Positions 1 to 8,842 of a stretch of 64,000 nucleotides of DNA are shown here, in pieces; positions within the stretch are counted from its first letter, which is position 1; each line of letters opens with the position of its first letter. The position numbers were made by a program, and so were the translations under genes. This stretch comes from Streptomyces sp. (lineage in GTDB: Bacteria > Actinomycetota > Actinomycetes > Streptomycetales > Streptomycetaceae): positions 1 through 64,000 of the forward strand of contig NZ_JAEKKT010000139.1 of assembly GCF_019510245.1 (NCBI RefSeq), given 5' to 3'. The notes below the pieces were generated by a model. That model was not told where the DNA came from. It ran no database searches and was given only the letters and a program-made list of their open reading frames with translations.

Positions 1-573
1 GATCGAGAAGCCGAACGGGTCGGTCGAGTCGACGCTGTTGTTGGTCATCAGGTCGTTGAGGATCTCGACCGCGTCGTAGCCGTCGTTGTTGCGGTCGGCC
101 CCGGTGTGGTCGGAGATCATGAACAGCCCGCCGCCGGCCCTCACGAAGTTCATGATCGCCGTCTTCTCCGCGGTCGTGAACAGCGTGTTCGGCTCGGGCA
201 GCACCAGCGCGTCGAACTTCGACAGGTCGGTCGTCGACGAGCCGCCGTAGGTGAGCGCGCTCGTCGCCGTCTTCATGCTGTAACTGCCGGTCTTCTGGAG
301 GGCCACGCCCCACGAGGAGAGTGCGCCGGTCCAGTCGGTCTCCGAGGACGGGGAGGAGTCCTGGGCGAGCGGGTCGGGCTTGCTGGTGGAGATGATCCAG
401 TCCGCGTTGCCGGCCTCCTCGGCGTGGCCGTCGTCGAACAGGACGCGGTAGGTGGTGGCCGCGTGGGCGGGGGCGGCCCCGGTGCCGACCTGGAGGGCGG
501 CTCCCGTGACGAGCAGCCCGAACCCGGCGAGGGCGGTGGTGAGTCTGTGGCGGGATCTGCTGGATCCAAGCAT
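1..573 (-). CDS. Secreted ThuA/GATase-like hydrolase, 3' end outside window
   Basis: 191 codons are visible before the gene runs off the left edge. The start is an ATG at 573 with an AGGAG-type ribosome site about 8 nt upstream. Residues 1-40 form a Sec signal peptide: a basic Arg-rich start, a Leu/Ala/Gly core and an A-H-A-A cleavage site. The mature part begins TTYRVLFDDGHAEEAGNADW and continues with a Rossmann-like GATase/ThuA pattern (FDALVLPEPN, then GGGLFMISDHTG). It is probably an extracellular hydrolase or binding protein. The exact activity cannot be read from the part present. Confidence 0.6.
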   Translation of the reverse strand, partial: MLGSSRSRHRLTTALAGFGLLVTGAALQVGTGAAPAHAATTYRVLFDDGHAEEAGNADWIISTSKPDPLAQDSSPSSETDWTGALSSWGVALQKTGSYSMKTATSALTYGGSSTTDLSKFDALVLPEPNTLFTTAEKTAIMNFVRAGGGLFMISDHTGADRNNDGYDAVEILNDLMTNNSVDSTDPFGFSI

Positions 574-631
574 CCGGCGAACCTCCGTGAGGGGGTGGGG
601 TAGAGGCGGTGCGGGCGCCAACTCTGCGCGC

Positions 632-655
632 GTAGAACGCGTTTGAGATTTCTAC
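632..655. promoter_or_regulatory. Inverted repeat in a divergent promoter region
   Basis: GTAGAA and TTCTAC form an inverted repeat with 12 bases between the arms. It lies about 60 nt upstream of the secreted protein and 136 nt upstream of the GlsB-like gene. The left arm overlaps an AACGCGTT core (636-643), common in LacI-type operators. This is a candidate operator for the gap at 574-790, where I see nothing else. Confidence 0.3.
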
Positions 656-790
656 ACGCGTCGACTCATTGAAAGGTACATGGCATGTCCGGTCGGTGAA
701 CAGAAAACCGCTGTAACAACCGGACGGGACTGGCGGCCGATTCAGCGGGCAGATTGGACAGCAGCGGGGTACAGACGAAGAGGGGCGGAA

Positions 791-1054
791 ATGGAGATCT
801 CGGGCATCATCAGCGCCATCATCATCGGACTCGTCATCGGTGTGCTGGGGCGCCTGGTCGTCCCCGGCCGCCAGCACATCGGCATCCTGTGGACCATCGT
901 CGTCGGCATCGTGGCGGCCCTGCTGGGCTCGGCGCTCGCGGCGGGCTTCGGCGTGGCCGACACCAAGGGTCCCGACTGGATCGAGTGGTTCATCCAGATC
1001 GCCCTGGCGGCGCTGGGGATCGCGGCGCTGGACCGCACCAGGGCGCGCCGGTGA
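791..1054 (+). CDS. GlsB/YeaQ/YmgE family (transglycosylase-associated) small membrane protein
   Basis: An 87-residue, strongly hydrophobic protein with three membrane segments (about 4-22, 29-50 and 63-80). It has the family's Gly-rich first helix (ISAIIIGLVIGVLGRLVVPG) and GIVAALLGSALAAGFG in the second. The ATG at 791 follows AGGGGCGG. The frame is open further upstream, but homologues start at this first hydrophobic helix. The family is stress-associated and its molecular role is unknown. It is a single-gene unit closed by a strong hairpin at 1070-1112. Confidence 0.85.
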   Translation: MEISGIISAIIIGLVIGVLGRLVVPGRQHIGILWTIVVGIVAALLGSALAAGFGVADTKGPDWIEWFIQIALAALGIAALDRTRARR

Positions 1055-1069
1055 CCTGACGCGCGTCGG

Positions 1070-1112
1070 GCGCGGCGGGACCGTACCGAGGAGCGGTGCG
1101 GTCCCGCCGCGC
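1070..1112. terminator. Strong hairpin terminator
   Basis: A perfect 14-bp stem (GCGCGGCGGGACCG with its complement) encloses a 15-nt loop, 16 nt after the GlsB-like stop. There is no U tract, as is usual in Streptomyces. The converging acetyltransferase gene ends at 1166, so the hairpin may work in both directions. Confidence 0.75.
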
Positions 1113-1165
1113 GGGTGCGCCCGGCGACGGTCAGCGGCCCGGCCGACTCCCGCCGCTCGCCGCGC

Positions 1166-1942
1166 TCACTGCGGAGAGAGGTACGGCGTGGTCGTGGTCA
1201 GGGCGTGGAAGCCCAGCCGTTCGAGGATCGGCCGGCTCGTGGGCAACGCGTCCACCTGGAGGTACCGGCAACCGTGGGCGGCGGCCACCCGGGCCCGGTG
1301 GGCGACGAGGGCGCGGTACACACCGCGTCCGCGCCACTCCTCGACCGTGCCGCCGCCCCACAGACCGGCGAACCTCGCCCCGGGCACCAGCTCGACCCGG
1401 GCGGCGCTGACCGGCTCGTCCCCGGCGAGGGCGACCAACGCGACCATGCTGTCCGGCTGCTCGGCGAGCCGCTCCAGCAGCAGGTGCCGCAGTCGCGAAC
1501 CGTCGGTGCCGAAGGCCTTCTCGTGCACGTCCACCACGAGTTCGATGCCCGCCCGGTCCGTGGCGGGCACCACGCGTACGCCGTCCGGCAGCCCGGCGTC
1601 CAGGCTCAGCCGGGCGACCTCGCCGACCATCAGCGTCTCCTGCGGCTCGGGCCTGAACCCGGCCGCGGTCAGCCGGTCGCCGAGGTCCGACGGCAGGTCG
1701 TGGCCGTAGACCTTCCACTCGAACTCCCGCCCCTGGGAGGCGAAGAAGCCGACCTGCGCGGCGATCGCACGATCCGCGGTCGCCTCGTCCAGGTCCGTCC
1801 AGAGGACGCCGTTCCATCCCTCGGCGTCCGCCACCTGGCGCACCACCGCACCCACGCGCTCCACCCGGGCGCCGGGCCCGTCGGGCCGGGCGCCCTGGCG
1901 CATGTCACGGTCGTACAGAGCGAGCACGGTTCGGTGGTCCAT
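1166..1942 (-). CDS. GNAT family N-acetyltransferase
   Basis: 258 residues. An N-terminal half of unclear function is followed by a GNAT fold from about residue 105. The acetyl-CoA loop reads VEEWRGRGVYRALVAHRARVAA, matching the R/Q-x-x-G-x-G/A motif A, followed by the typical ILERLGFHALTTT ending. ATG 1942 is chosen because GGAG lies 8 nt upstream; the frame continues to 1996 without a good ribosome site. The substrate is unknown. A second GNAT follows upstream on the same strand, separated by a hairpin, so the two are probably separate units. Confidence 0.8.
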   Translation of the reverse strand: MDHRTVLALYDRDMRQGARPDGPGARVERVGAVVRQVADAEGWNGVLWTDLDEATADRAIAAQVGFFASQGREFEWKVYGHDLPSDLGDRLTAAGFRPEPQETLMVGEVARLSLDAGLPDGVRVVPATDRAGIELVVDVHEKAFGTDGSRLRHLLLERLAEQPDSMVALVALAGDEPVSAARVELVPGARFAGLWGGGTVEEWRGRGVYRALVAHRARVAAAHGCRYLQVDALPTSRPILERLGFHALTTTTPYLSPQ

Positions 1943-2012
1943 CCGAGCACTCCACCATCCGGGCACGACGGGGGCAACGCCTTTTCCCGCGGCCACCGGA
2001 TGCCGTGGGGCC

Positions 2013-2038
2013 GACCGTCGGCCCGGTGGCCGACGGTC
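2013..2038 (-). terminator. Hairpin terminator overlapping a stop codon
   Basis: An 11-bp perfect stem GACCGTCGGCC / GGCCGACGGTC with a 4-nt CGGT loop. It sits directly at the stop codon of the acetyltransferase that ends at 2037. Confidence 0.7.
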
Positions 2039-2891
2039 AGCCCAGTTCGAGCGTCGTGACGCCGAAGACCCGCTCGCGGGCGTGGTCGCGGACCGGGCCG
2101 GTGTACATGCGGGCGGTCTCGAACGAGGGCACGAAGCCGGCCTCCTCGGCGAGGGCGACGCCCGCCGTGCTGGTCTCGGGTACGTCGATGGCGACCTGGC
2201 TGCCCGCGGCCTCGGCGGTGAGGGCGGTGAACAGGGCGCGGGCGTCCTCGGCGGTGTCGGCGAAGAGGGGGCCGATGCGCAGGGTGTCGCGGCCGGGGCG
2301 GAGCACGCCGTACCCGGTGAGGCGGTCGCCGTCGTGGCGGACGAGGGCCTTGTGCCCGGTGGTGGTCAGCCAGGCGGCCACGAAGCGCGGCCGGTCGGCC
2401 GGGCAGCAGGCGCTGTCGTACGCCGTGACGGCGGCCAGGTCGGCGGCGCGGGCGGGCCGGACGCCGGCCGGGGGCTCGGCCGCGGCGGCCTCGCCGACGA
2501 ACCGGGCGGTGCGGTGGGCGAGTTCGAAGCCGGACTGGCGGTAGTTGTCCTGCTGTGCCACCACGCCGTCCAGGCCGACGGTGCGGTTGCCGGCGTGGGC
2601 GAGTGCGGTCTTCCAGGTGGTCAGGCCGTGGCCCCGGCCGCGCAGGTCGGGGCGGACCAGGTACCAGCCGAGGAAGGCGTAGTCGGCACCGTGGTTGACC
2701 ACGGAGACGGCCGACACCGGTTCGCCGTCGACCCGGCCGACGAAGAACCCGTCGGGGTCCTGGGCGAAGAAGGCGGCGGTGTCCGACAGTCCGGGGTTCC
2801 AGCCCTCGTCCGCCGCCCAGCCGACGACCACCGGCCAGTCGTCGGGCGTGGCCCGGGTGACGACGAGGTCCTGGGGGGCCGGAGAGGTCAT
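2037..2891 (-). CDS. GNAT acetyltransferase with C-terminal YitH-type domain
   Basis: 284 residues from ATG 2891 (MTSPAPQDL); the frame is open to 2975 but shows no better start. Residues 10-130 are a classic GNAT domain: VGRVDGEPVSAVSVVNHG, then the acetyl-CoA motif LVRPDLRGRGHGLTTWK. Residues 150-280 resemble the second domain of YitH-like acetyltransferases (Acetyltransf_18). The substrate cannot be inferred. It is followed by its own terminator. Confidence 0.85.
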   Translation of the reverse strand: MTSPAPQDLVVTRATPDDWPVVVGWAADEGWNPGLSDTAAFFAQDPDGFFVGRVDGEPVSAVSVVNHGADYAFLGWYLVRPDLRGRGHGLTTWKTALAHAGNRTVGLDGVVAQQDNYRQSGFELAHRTARFVGEAAAAEPPAGVRPARAADLAAVTAYDSACCPADRPRFVAAWLTTTGHKALVRHDGDRLTGYGVLRPGRDTLRIGPLFADTAEDARALFTALTAEAAGSQVAIDVPETSTAGVALAEEAGFVPSFETARMYTGPVRDHARERVFGVTTLELG

Positions 2892-3066
2892 CGAAGCGCT
2901 CCATTTCGTGACGGGGTCCGATCGCGCGGCGACCGGCGCCGCGCGCCCGCAGCATCCTTCCCGATCACAGGGCACCGTGCCACGACGGGATCAAGCCGTT
3001 GACGTGCTGCATGCCGCTCCGGTCCACCGGCCGGCCGCTCGGTTCCGGGCGGCCCGCGCTCACGGC

Positions 3067-3101
3067 GCAGGCCCCACCGGTCGGGGTCCGGTGGGGCCTG
3101 C
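3067..3101 (-). terminator. Strong hairpin terminator of the chaplin gene
   Basis: A perfect 14-bp stem GCAGGCCCCACCGG / CCGGTGGGGCCTGC with a 7-nt loop, 44 nt beyond the chaplin stop codon at 3145. Confidence 0.75.
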
Positions 3102-3144
3102 CGATGTGCGGTGCGTCAGCCCGCTCCGGTATCACGCCGGCCGG

Positions 3145-3819
3145 TCAGCGCGTCCGGCCCGGACGGAAGCGCCGGTGCAGGGCGGTCCCGGCGAGCAGCA
3201 GCGCAGCGCTGCCCGCCACGGTGGCGCCGGTGAGGTCCGTACCGGTGTGGGCGAGGGTCGCCTGGGCCAGTGGCACGGCGGGGTGGTGCGCCTTCGGCTC
3301 GTGGTGGGCCTTGGGCGGGGCCGGCGGCTTGACGGTGGGCGGCTCCGGGGTCTTCGGCGGGCTGGGGTGGTCGCCGGAGGTGTTCACCGAGGTGTTGCCG
3401 GTGACCGGATTCAGGACGCCGACCACGTCCACGCTGTTGCCGCTGACGTTGACCGGGAGGTCGACCGGCAACTGGATGCCGTTGCCGGAGACCACCCCGG
3501 GCGAGTCCTCCTCGGCGCCCTGCGCGGTCGCGCCACCGGACGTGGCCGAGCCACCGGGCGCGCCGCCGGTGGCGCCGCGGCCCTCGTTCGCGCAGACGTT
3601 GCCGGCTGCCGGGTTCAGCAGCCCCACCACGTTCACGGTGTTCCCGCACACGTTGACCGGGAGGTCGACCGGCAACTGGATGCCGTTGCCGGAGACCACC
3701 CCGGGCGAACCGGCCGCGGTACCGGACGCGCCCGCGTCGGCCCAGGCCGGAACCGCCACGGCCATCGCACCGGAGGCGGCAGCGACGGCGACAACACCGT
3801 TTCGGGTAACCCGTTTCAT
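3145..3819 (-). CDS. Long chaplin with two chaplin domains and a sortase signal
   Basis: 224 residues: signal peptide (1-28), chaplin domain 1 (about 34-80), spacer, chaplin domain 2 (about 105-150), a Pro/Lys/His-rich wall-spanning linker, then LAHTG at about 190 with a hydrophobic helix and an RRFRPGRTR tail. LAxTG is the Streptomyces class E sortase signal. The protein is thus probably wall-anchored and contributes to the amyloid coat of aerial hyphae and spores, as ChpA-C do in S. coelicolor. Domain 1 keeps two Cys (NVCGNTV, GNVCANE). Domain 2 has Ser/Thr at both places (NVSGNSV, GNTSVN). It starts at ATG 3819 after GGAAGGCAGGGAA. Confidence 0.93.
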   Translation of the reverse strand: MKRVTRNGVVAVAAASGAMAVAVPAWADAGASGTAAGSPGVVSGNGIQLPVDLPVNVCGNTVNVVGLLNPAAGNVCANEGRGATGGAPGGSATSGGATAQGAEEDSPGVVSGNGIQLPVDLPVNVSGNSVDVVGVLNPVTGNTSVNTSGDHPSPPKTPEPPTVKPPAPPKAHHEPKAHHPAVPLAQATLAHTGTDLTGATVAGSAALLLAGTALHRRFRPGRTR

Positions 3820-3868
3820 AGGTTCCCTGCCTTCCAGACATGATTGCAGGCGCTCGCCCGCAACGGTT

Positions 3869-3896
3869 AAAACGCAGACGAACCATGTGAGTTATG
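3869..3896 (-). promoter_or_regulatory. Possible SigBldN-type promoter of the chaplin gene
   Basis: On the minus strand CATAAC (3891-3896) and CGTTTT (3869-3874) are 16 nt apart, close to the SigBldN pattern (about CGTAAC-N16-CGTTGA) known for chaplin genes. The -10 match is only partial. The remaining 3820-4100 region is AT-richer than its surroundings and holds divergent promoters for the chaplin and the Tap-like peptidase. Confidence 0.3.
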
Positions 3897-4100
3897 GCTT
3901 ATCCACATTTCACCCCATCGAGGGACAGCGATATCGAACCGGCGGCAAAAGTATGCAAGGCATCCGAAAGGTCGTGACCGCGCGCAGGGTAGGGCACCCC
4001 GGCCCGCACCGCCCGCCGGGAGGCGGGCCCCGCGGAGCCCGCTTATGGTGAGCGAAAGTCCTGTACCCGGTCCGCCACGGAGCGTCCCTGGAGGCCCTCG

Positions 4101-5714
4101 ATGCCTGCCGTGCCCCGTCACCGGGCCGCCCTGCGGCGCTGCGCCGGCGCCGGCGCTGTCGCGCTGGCCCTGCTCGGCGCCGGGCTGCCCGCGACCCCGG
4201 CGGCCGCGGGTGCGGAACAGCCGGACCTGACCCCGTTCTACCGGCAGCAGGTCAGGTGGACGGCGTGCAAGGACGTGGAGCTGCCCAAGGACATGCAGTG
4301 CGCCAAGGTCACCGTCCCCCTCGACTACGCACGGCCGGCCGCGGGCACCCTCGACCTTGCGCTGTCCCGCTATCGGGCGACCGGGAAGTCGCGGGGCTCG
4401 GTGCTGCTGAACTTCGGCGGCCCGGGCGGCTCGGGGGTCAGCCAGCTCGGGCAGGACGCCAAGGAGTTCATGGGCCTGACCAACGGCTACGACCTGGTCG
4501 GCTTCGACCCGCGCGGGGTCGGCCGCTCCTCCCCCGTCAGCTGCGGTGACGGCACCGGCGACCCCTCGGCGGACGCGGGCGACGACGAGCCTCCCGACGT
4601 CGCGCGTCCGCAGGCCCTGATGAAGGCGCTGAAGCAGCTCACGCTCCGCTGCACCAGGAACTCGGGTCCCGTGCTGTCCCACATAGGCACCGTGAACGCC
4701 TCCCGGGACCTGGACGTCATCCGCCAGGCGCTCGGCGACAGGAAGCTGAACTACCTGGGCTTCTCCTACGGCACCCGGCTCGGCGCGGTGTACGCGGCGC
4801 AGTTCCCGTACAACGTGGGCCGGATCGCACTGGACGGGGTGGACACGCTGACCGAGTCGCTGGCCGAGCAGGGGGTCGCCGGGGCCCGGGGGCAGCAGAC
4901 GGCGCTGGACGACTTCCTGGACTGGTGCGTCACCGACCGCGGGTGCCCGTTCGGGCAGGACCGGCGCAAGGCCGGCGACGCGGTCGTGAAGCTGGTGCGC
5001 TCCCTCGACGAGGACCCGGTGCCCTCCGACTTCGGCGGCCCGTTCACCGGGCAGGACCTGGTGGACGCCGTCGGGCAGGGGCTCTACGGCAAGGACCTGT
5101 GGCCGCTGCTGGAACGGGCGCTGGCCGCACTGACCGACGACGGCGACACCCGGGGGCTGCAGAACCTCTCATCCGGCGGCTACGCGCTTCCGCACGGGCA
5201 GCACAGGCCGGGCGGCGGGCTCGTGGGCAGCGCGGACATCCCCGTGGACAACCTGTCGGCCGCGCTGATGGCGATCAACTGCGCCGACGACCCGGACCGG
5301 CCGAGCGCCGGGCGACTCACCCGGGATCTCGCCCGGCTCGACAAGGAGTACCAGCAGGCGTCCCCGGTGTTCGGCCGGTTCCGGCTGACCCAGGTGCTGC
5401 TGTGCTATGGCCGGCCGCGCGGCACCGACTTCATCCGCGACGAGGTGAAGAACGTGCCCTCCGCCCCGATGCTGCTCGTGGGCACCCGTGGTGACCCGGC
5501 GACGCCGTACAGCTGGACGGTGGAGACGGCGAAGCGGCTCGGCCCGGCGGCCGTGGTGCTGGACAACAGGGGCGACGGCCACACCGGGTACACGTCGTCC
5601 ACGTGCGTGCATGCCAAGGTCGACGACTTCCTGCTCTACGGCACGCTGCCGCCCGACGGCAGTTCCTGCCCGGCGGACGGTGACGGCGGCGCCGTCACCG
5701 ACTCGTCGGACTGA
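4101..5714 (+). CDS. Secreted Tap-like tripeptidyl aminopeptidase (alpha/beta hydrolase)
   Basis: 537 residues with a signal peptide (about 1-37, cleavage near AAAGA). It has the alpha/beta-hydrolase core of the Streptomyces Tap/SlpD/SlpE family: oxyanion loop NFGGPGGSG, nucleophile Ser222 in GFSYG, acid region LLVGTRGDPATP and catalytic His in NRGDGHTGY near the C-terminus. The conserved TAP C-terminal segment (MAINCAD, CYGRP) is present. It should release short peptides from protein N-termini outside the cell. ATG 4101 follows GGAGG with good spacing. It converges on asnB with only 18 nt between stops. Confidence 0.9.
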   Translation: MPAVPRHRAALRRCAGAGAVALALLGAGLPATPAAAGAEQPDLTPFYRQQVRWTACKDVELPKDMQCAKVTVPLDYARPAAGTLDLALSRYRATGKSRGSVLLNFGGPGGSGVSQLGQDAKEFMGLTNGYDLVGFDPRGVGRSSPVSCGDGTGDPSADAGDDEPPDVARPQALMKALKQLTLRCTRNSGPVLSHIGTVNASRDLDVIRQALGDRKLNYLGFSYGTRLGAVYAAQFPYNVGRIALDGVDTLTESLAEQGVAGARGQQTALDDFLDWCVTDRGCPFGQDRRKAGDAVVKLVRSLDEDPVPSDFGGPFTGQDLVDAVGQGLYGKDLWPLLERALAALTDDGDTRGLQNLSSGGYALPHGQHRPGGGLVGSADIPVDNLSAALMAINCADDPDRPSAGRLTRDLARLDKEYQQASPVFGRFRLTQVLLCYGRPRGTDFIRDEVKNVPSAPMLLVGTRGDPATPYSWTVETAKRLGPAAVVLDNRGDGHTGYTSSTCVHAKVDDFLLYGTLPPDGSSCPADGDGGAVTDSSD

Positions 5715-5732
5715 GGCCCGGGGGCATAGGGC

Positions 5733-7571
5733 TCAGGCGAGGGTGAGCTCCGGGTCGTAGAGGTCGATCCACTGGGCCATGTCGAGGGTGCGTTCCAGGC
5801 CGCGCCGGTCGGCCTGGGTGCTCAGCTCGGCCCGGTGCGCGGCCCGGTCGGCCTTCTCCCGGTCGACGAGCTCGAACACCCGGTGGTCGGGCCGGGCCAC
5901 CAGGTCCTTGACCTGGTCCTGGAGGGCGCGGCCGTACTCCGGGTCCTGGGTGGACGGGTAGGGGCTCTTGACCCGGTCGTACACGGACTGCGGGAGGACG
6001 TCCCGGGTGGCCTCCCGGAGCAGGGTCTTCTCGCGGCCGTCGAAGGACTTGAGGGCCCAGGGCGCGTTGTAGACGTACTCGACGAGCCGGTGGTCGCAGA
6101 ACGGGACCCGGACCTCCAGGCCGACGGCCATGCTCATCCGGTCCTTGCGGTCGAGCAGGATACGGACGAAGCGGGTGAGGTGCAGGTGACTCATGCGCCG
6201 CATCCGGTACTCGAAGTCGCTCTCGCCGTCCAGGCGCTGGATGCCGGCGACGGCGGAGTGGTAGGCGTCGGCGACGTAGTTCTCCAGGTCGAGGGACTTG
6301 GCGAGGTCCGTGCGCAGGACGCCGGCGTCGTCGCCGAAGTGCCGGGCGAACTGGTGGAGCCAGGGGAAGGTGTCGGCGGTGCGGGCCCCCTCGTCGAAGA
6401 ACTGCAGGTAGCCGCCGAACACCTCGTCGGCGGACTCGCCGGACAGCGCGACGGTGGACTGGTCACGGACGGCCCGGAACAGCAGCAGGAGCGAGGTGTC
6501 CATGTCACCGAACCCGGCCGGCAGGTCGCGGGCCCGGATCACCCGCTCGCGGACCGCGAGGTCGGCGAGGCTGGCCACGTCGAGGACGATGTCCTGGTGG
6601 TCGGTGCGGGCCAGGCGGGCCACGTCGTGCACGAAGGGCGTGTCGGGGGTGGTGCGCAGCTCGTCCGCGACGAAGTTGTCCGTCCGGCCGACGAAGTCGA
6701 CGGCGAAGCTGCGGACCTTCTCCCCCTGCACGGCGAGCTGCCGGGCGGCGAGGGCGGTCATGGCGGAGGAGTCGAGGCCGCCGGAGAGCAGGGTGCAGCG
6801 GGGCACGTCGGCGACCAGCTGGCGGCGCACGATGTCGTCGAGGAGTTCGCGGACGGTGGCGACGGTGGTGGCCCGGTCGTCGGGGTGGGGGCGGGTCTCC
6901 AGCCGCCAGTAGACCCGGGTGTGCAGGCCGTGGCGGTCGACGGTGACGACCGTGCCGGGCTCCACCTCGTGCATGCCCTCCCACACGGCGCGCCCGGGGC
7001 TCTTCACCATGGTGAACAGTTCACGCAGGCCGTCCAGGCCGACGCGGGGACGGACCAGCGGGTTGGCCAGGATCGCCTTGGGTTCGGAGCCGAACAGGAC
7101 GCCGTCCGGGGTCGGGTACATGTAGAAGGGCTTGATGCCCATGCGGTCGCGGATCATCACGAGCTTGTCGTGGCGGCCGTCCCAGACGGCGAAGGCGTAC
7201 ATGCCGTTGAGCCGCTCGGCGACGGCGTCGCCCCACTCCACATAGCCGCGGAGCACCACCTCGGTGTCGGAGTCGGTGGTGAACCGGTGACCGCGGGCGG
7301 CGAGTTCGCGGCGCAGCTCGGTGAAGTTGTAGGCCTCGCCGGAGTAGACCATCGCGACCGTGCCGTCCGGGGTGCGGACGGTCATCGGCTGGCGGCCACC
7401 GGGCAGGTCGATGATCGCGAGCCGGCGGTGGCCCAGGGCGGCCGGGCCCTCGCTCCAGGTGCCCCGGTCGTCCGGGCCGCGGCAGGCCATGGTCTCCGTC
7501 ATTGCATCCAATGCGCGCTTCTCGGTGGTGAGGTCACGGTCGAAGGAGACCCAGCCGGTGATGCCACACAT
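5733..7571 (-). CDS. asnB: Asparagine synthase (glutamine-hydrolysing)
   Basis: 612 residues, the normal AsnB length. The start MCGITGW leaves Cys2 as the N-terminal nucleophile of the class II glutaminase domain (2 to about 215: RLAIIDLPGGRQP, YSGEAYNF, DSDTE). The synthetase domain has the pyrophosphate loop LLSGGLDSSAM near residue 265, SGESADEVFGGY and the RMSMAVGLEVRVPF region. It converts Asp and Gln to Asn and Glu with ATP. Amide-transferring AsnB paralogues also occur in cell-wall and antibiotic pathways, but no such cluster is next to it. The start is fixed by Cys2, with AGGAGG just upstream. Confidence 0.95.
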   Translation of the reverse strand: MCGITGWVSFDRDLTTEKRALDAMTETMACRGPDDRGTWSEGPAALGHRRLAIIDLPGGRQPMTVRTPDGTVAMVYSGEAYNFTELRRELAARGHRFTTDSDTEVVLRGYVEWGDAVAERLNGMYAFAVWDGRHDKLVMIRDRMGIKPFYMYPTPDGVLFGSEPKAILANPLVRPRVGLDGLRELFTMVKSPGRAVWEGMHEVEPGTVVTVDRHGLHTRVYWRLETRPHPDDRATTVATVRELLDDIVRRQLVADVPRCTLLSGGLDSSAMTALAARQLAVQGEKVRSFAVDFVGRTDNFVADELRTTPDTPFVHDVARLARTDHQDIVLDVASLADLAVRERVIRARDLPAGFGDMDTSLLLLFRAVRDQSTVALSGESADEVFGGYLQFFDEGARTADTFPWLHQFARHFGDDAGVLRTDLAKSLDLENYVADAYHSAVAGIQRLDGESDFEYRMRRMSHLHLTRFVRILLDRKDRMSMAVGLEVRVPFCDHRLVEYVYNAPWALKSFDGREKTLLREATRDVLPQSVYDRVKSPYPSTQDPEYGRALQDQVKDLVARPDHRVFELVDREKADRAAHRAELSTQADRRGLERTLDMAQWIDLYDPELTLA

Positions 7572-7894
7572 GCGTTACCTCCTGCTGCCGGTCAGCCGGG
7601 TCATGCGCGCCACCTGCGGTTCTGCGGCGCAGACAATTGCCCAAGCGAACCACTTGTATTCAGCACCTATATGACGAGCGTGCGCCCGGGACCTCGGCCG
7701 GTCAACTTGGCCGTAACACGAACGGAGTACCACACCCCCCCTTTCGGACGCGCTTTGCCCGCGCGAGGTCCGCGAACCCGCCTCGCACCGGGCTCCGTCC
7801 GCCCCGAACAGGCCAAGCGCAAAAAGTTCCCCAAACGGGTCGGCGCCGCGGCTTTCGCCGGGCGCCGGTCACGTGGTGCTGTCGCGGGTGCGCG
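7572..7894. other. Gap of about 320 bp between two minus-strand genes
   Basis: No convincing gene. The asnB-proximal half (7650-7735) is AT-richer and should hold the asnB promoter, but I could not pick reliable -35/-10 boxes. No hairpin longer than about 6 bp was found. Confidence 0.4.
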
Positions 7895-8674
7895 CTAAGC
7901 GGCCGGCGTCAGGAACCGGTCCAGCACCGCCGTCAGCTCGGCCGGCCGCTCCACCGGAAGCTCGTGGCCCGCGTCGATGATCCGGACCTCGGCGTCGGGG
8001 TAGGCCTTGGCCATCCGCAGCATCTGTCCCAACGGCAACTGGATGTCGTGGTAGCCGTGCACCATCAGGGTGGGCGCGGTGATCTCGCCGGCCCGGTCGA
8101 GGACGTCGAAGGCCCGCATGGCGCCGTACAGCGTCATGACGACCTCACGCGGGGTGCCGGCGGAGGCGCGCACGTACTCCCGGATCTGCTCGCGCGGGTA
8201 GCCGGGGGCGAAGGCACGCTGGATGTTGGCGGCGACGAACAGCTTGAACGGCACGAGGGTCGAGGCCGCCATCAGCAGCCCGCGGCCGCGGCTGTACGTC
8301 ATCCGCGCGATGGAGTTGACCAGCACCATCCGCTCGACGCGCTCGGGGTGGGCGAGCGCGAGGGTCTGGGAGATCATGCCGCCCATGGAATGGCCGACGG
8401 GGACGAAGCGGTCCACCTCCAGGTGGTCGAGGAGCGCGACCACGTCCTGGGCCAGTTCGGCGACCGTCTTCACACCGGCCCCGGTGCTCTCGCCGTGCCC
8501 GCGCAGGTCGAGCCGGATCACCCGGCGCCCTGTGGCGAAGTGCGCCACCTGGTGGTCCCAGCGGTGCCGGTTCGCGGTCCAGCCGTGGATGAACACCAGG
8601 GGCGCCGCGCCGCCGTCGCGGGGGCCCTCGTCGTCGTACGTCAGTGCCGCTCCGTCGACTTCGAACTGCGGCAT
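7895..8674 (-). CDS. Alpha/beta hydrolase
   Basis: 259 residues. It shows the standard core: FIHGWTANRHRW (oxyanion strand), DLRGHGEST, nucleophile elbow GHSMGG near residue 95, acid region VHGYHDIQLP and catalytic His in DAGHELPVERP. There is no signal peptide, so it is cytosolic. Family members act on esters, lactones or haloalkanes; the substrate is not readable here. The start ATG 8674 follows AGGAGG. Confidence 0.88.
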   Translation of the reverse strand: MPQFEVDGAALTYDDEGPRDGGAAPLVFIHGWTANRHRWDHQVAHFATGRRVIRLDLRGHGESTGAGVKTVAELAQDVVALLDHLEVDRFVPVGHSMGGMISQTLALAHPERVERMVLVNSIARMTYSRGRGLLMAASTLVPFKLFVAANIQRAFAPGYPREQIREYVRASAGTPREVVMTLYGAMRAFDVLDRAGEITAPTLMVHGYHDIQLPLGQMLRMAKAYPDAEVRIIDAGHELPVERPAELTAVLDRFLTPAA

Positions 8675-8842
8675 GAGGGCCTCCTGGGGCGTGATCCGGT
8701 TACTGCCGGGTACGGTAACCGGCCGTCCGGCCCGCCGTCACCGGCCGCCGGGCCTCAACACGGTTACGGCGCACGCCGGATCTCACGACACCGGCGAATT
8801 ACCCCAAATGCCGCAATGGCGAATCGGTCTTATGGTGCTGAT

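Noticed and set aside
633..646. TAGAACGCGTTTGA, a formal match to the KstR consensus
   Set aside because: It lies before a secreted protein and a GlsB-like gene with no link to steroids. The AACGCGTT core is common in LacI-type sites, so chance or another regulator is more likely.
5835..7898. A long plus-strand open frame antisense to asnB
   Set aside because: Val/Gly/Asp-rich composition without motifs. The opposite strand encodes a complete asparagine synthase.
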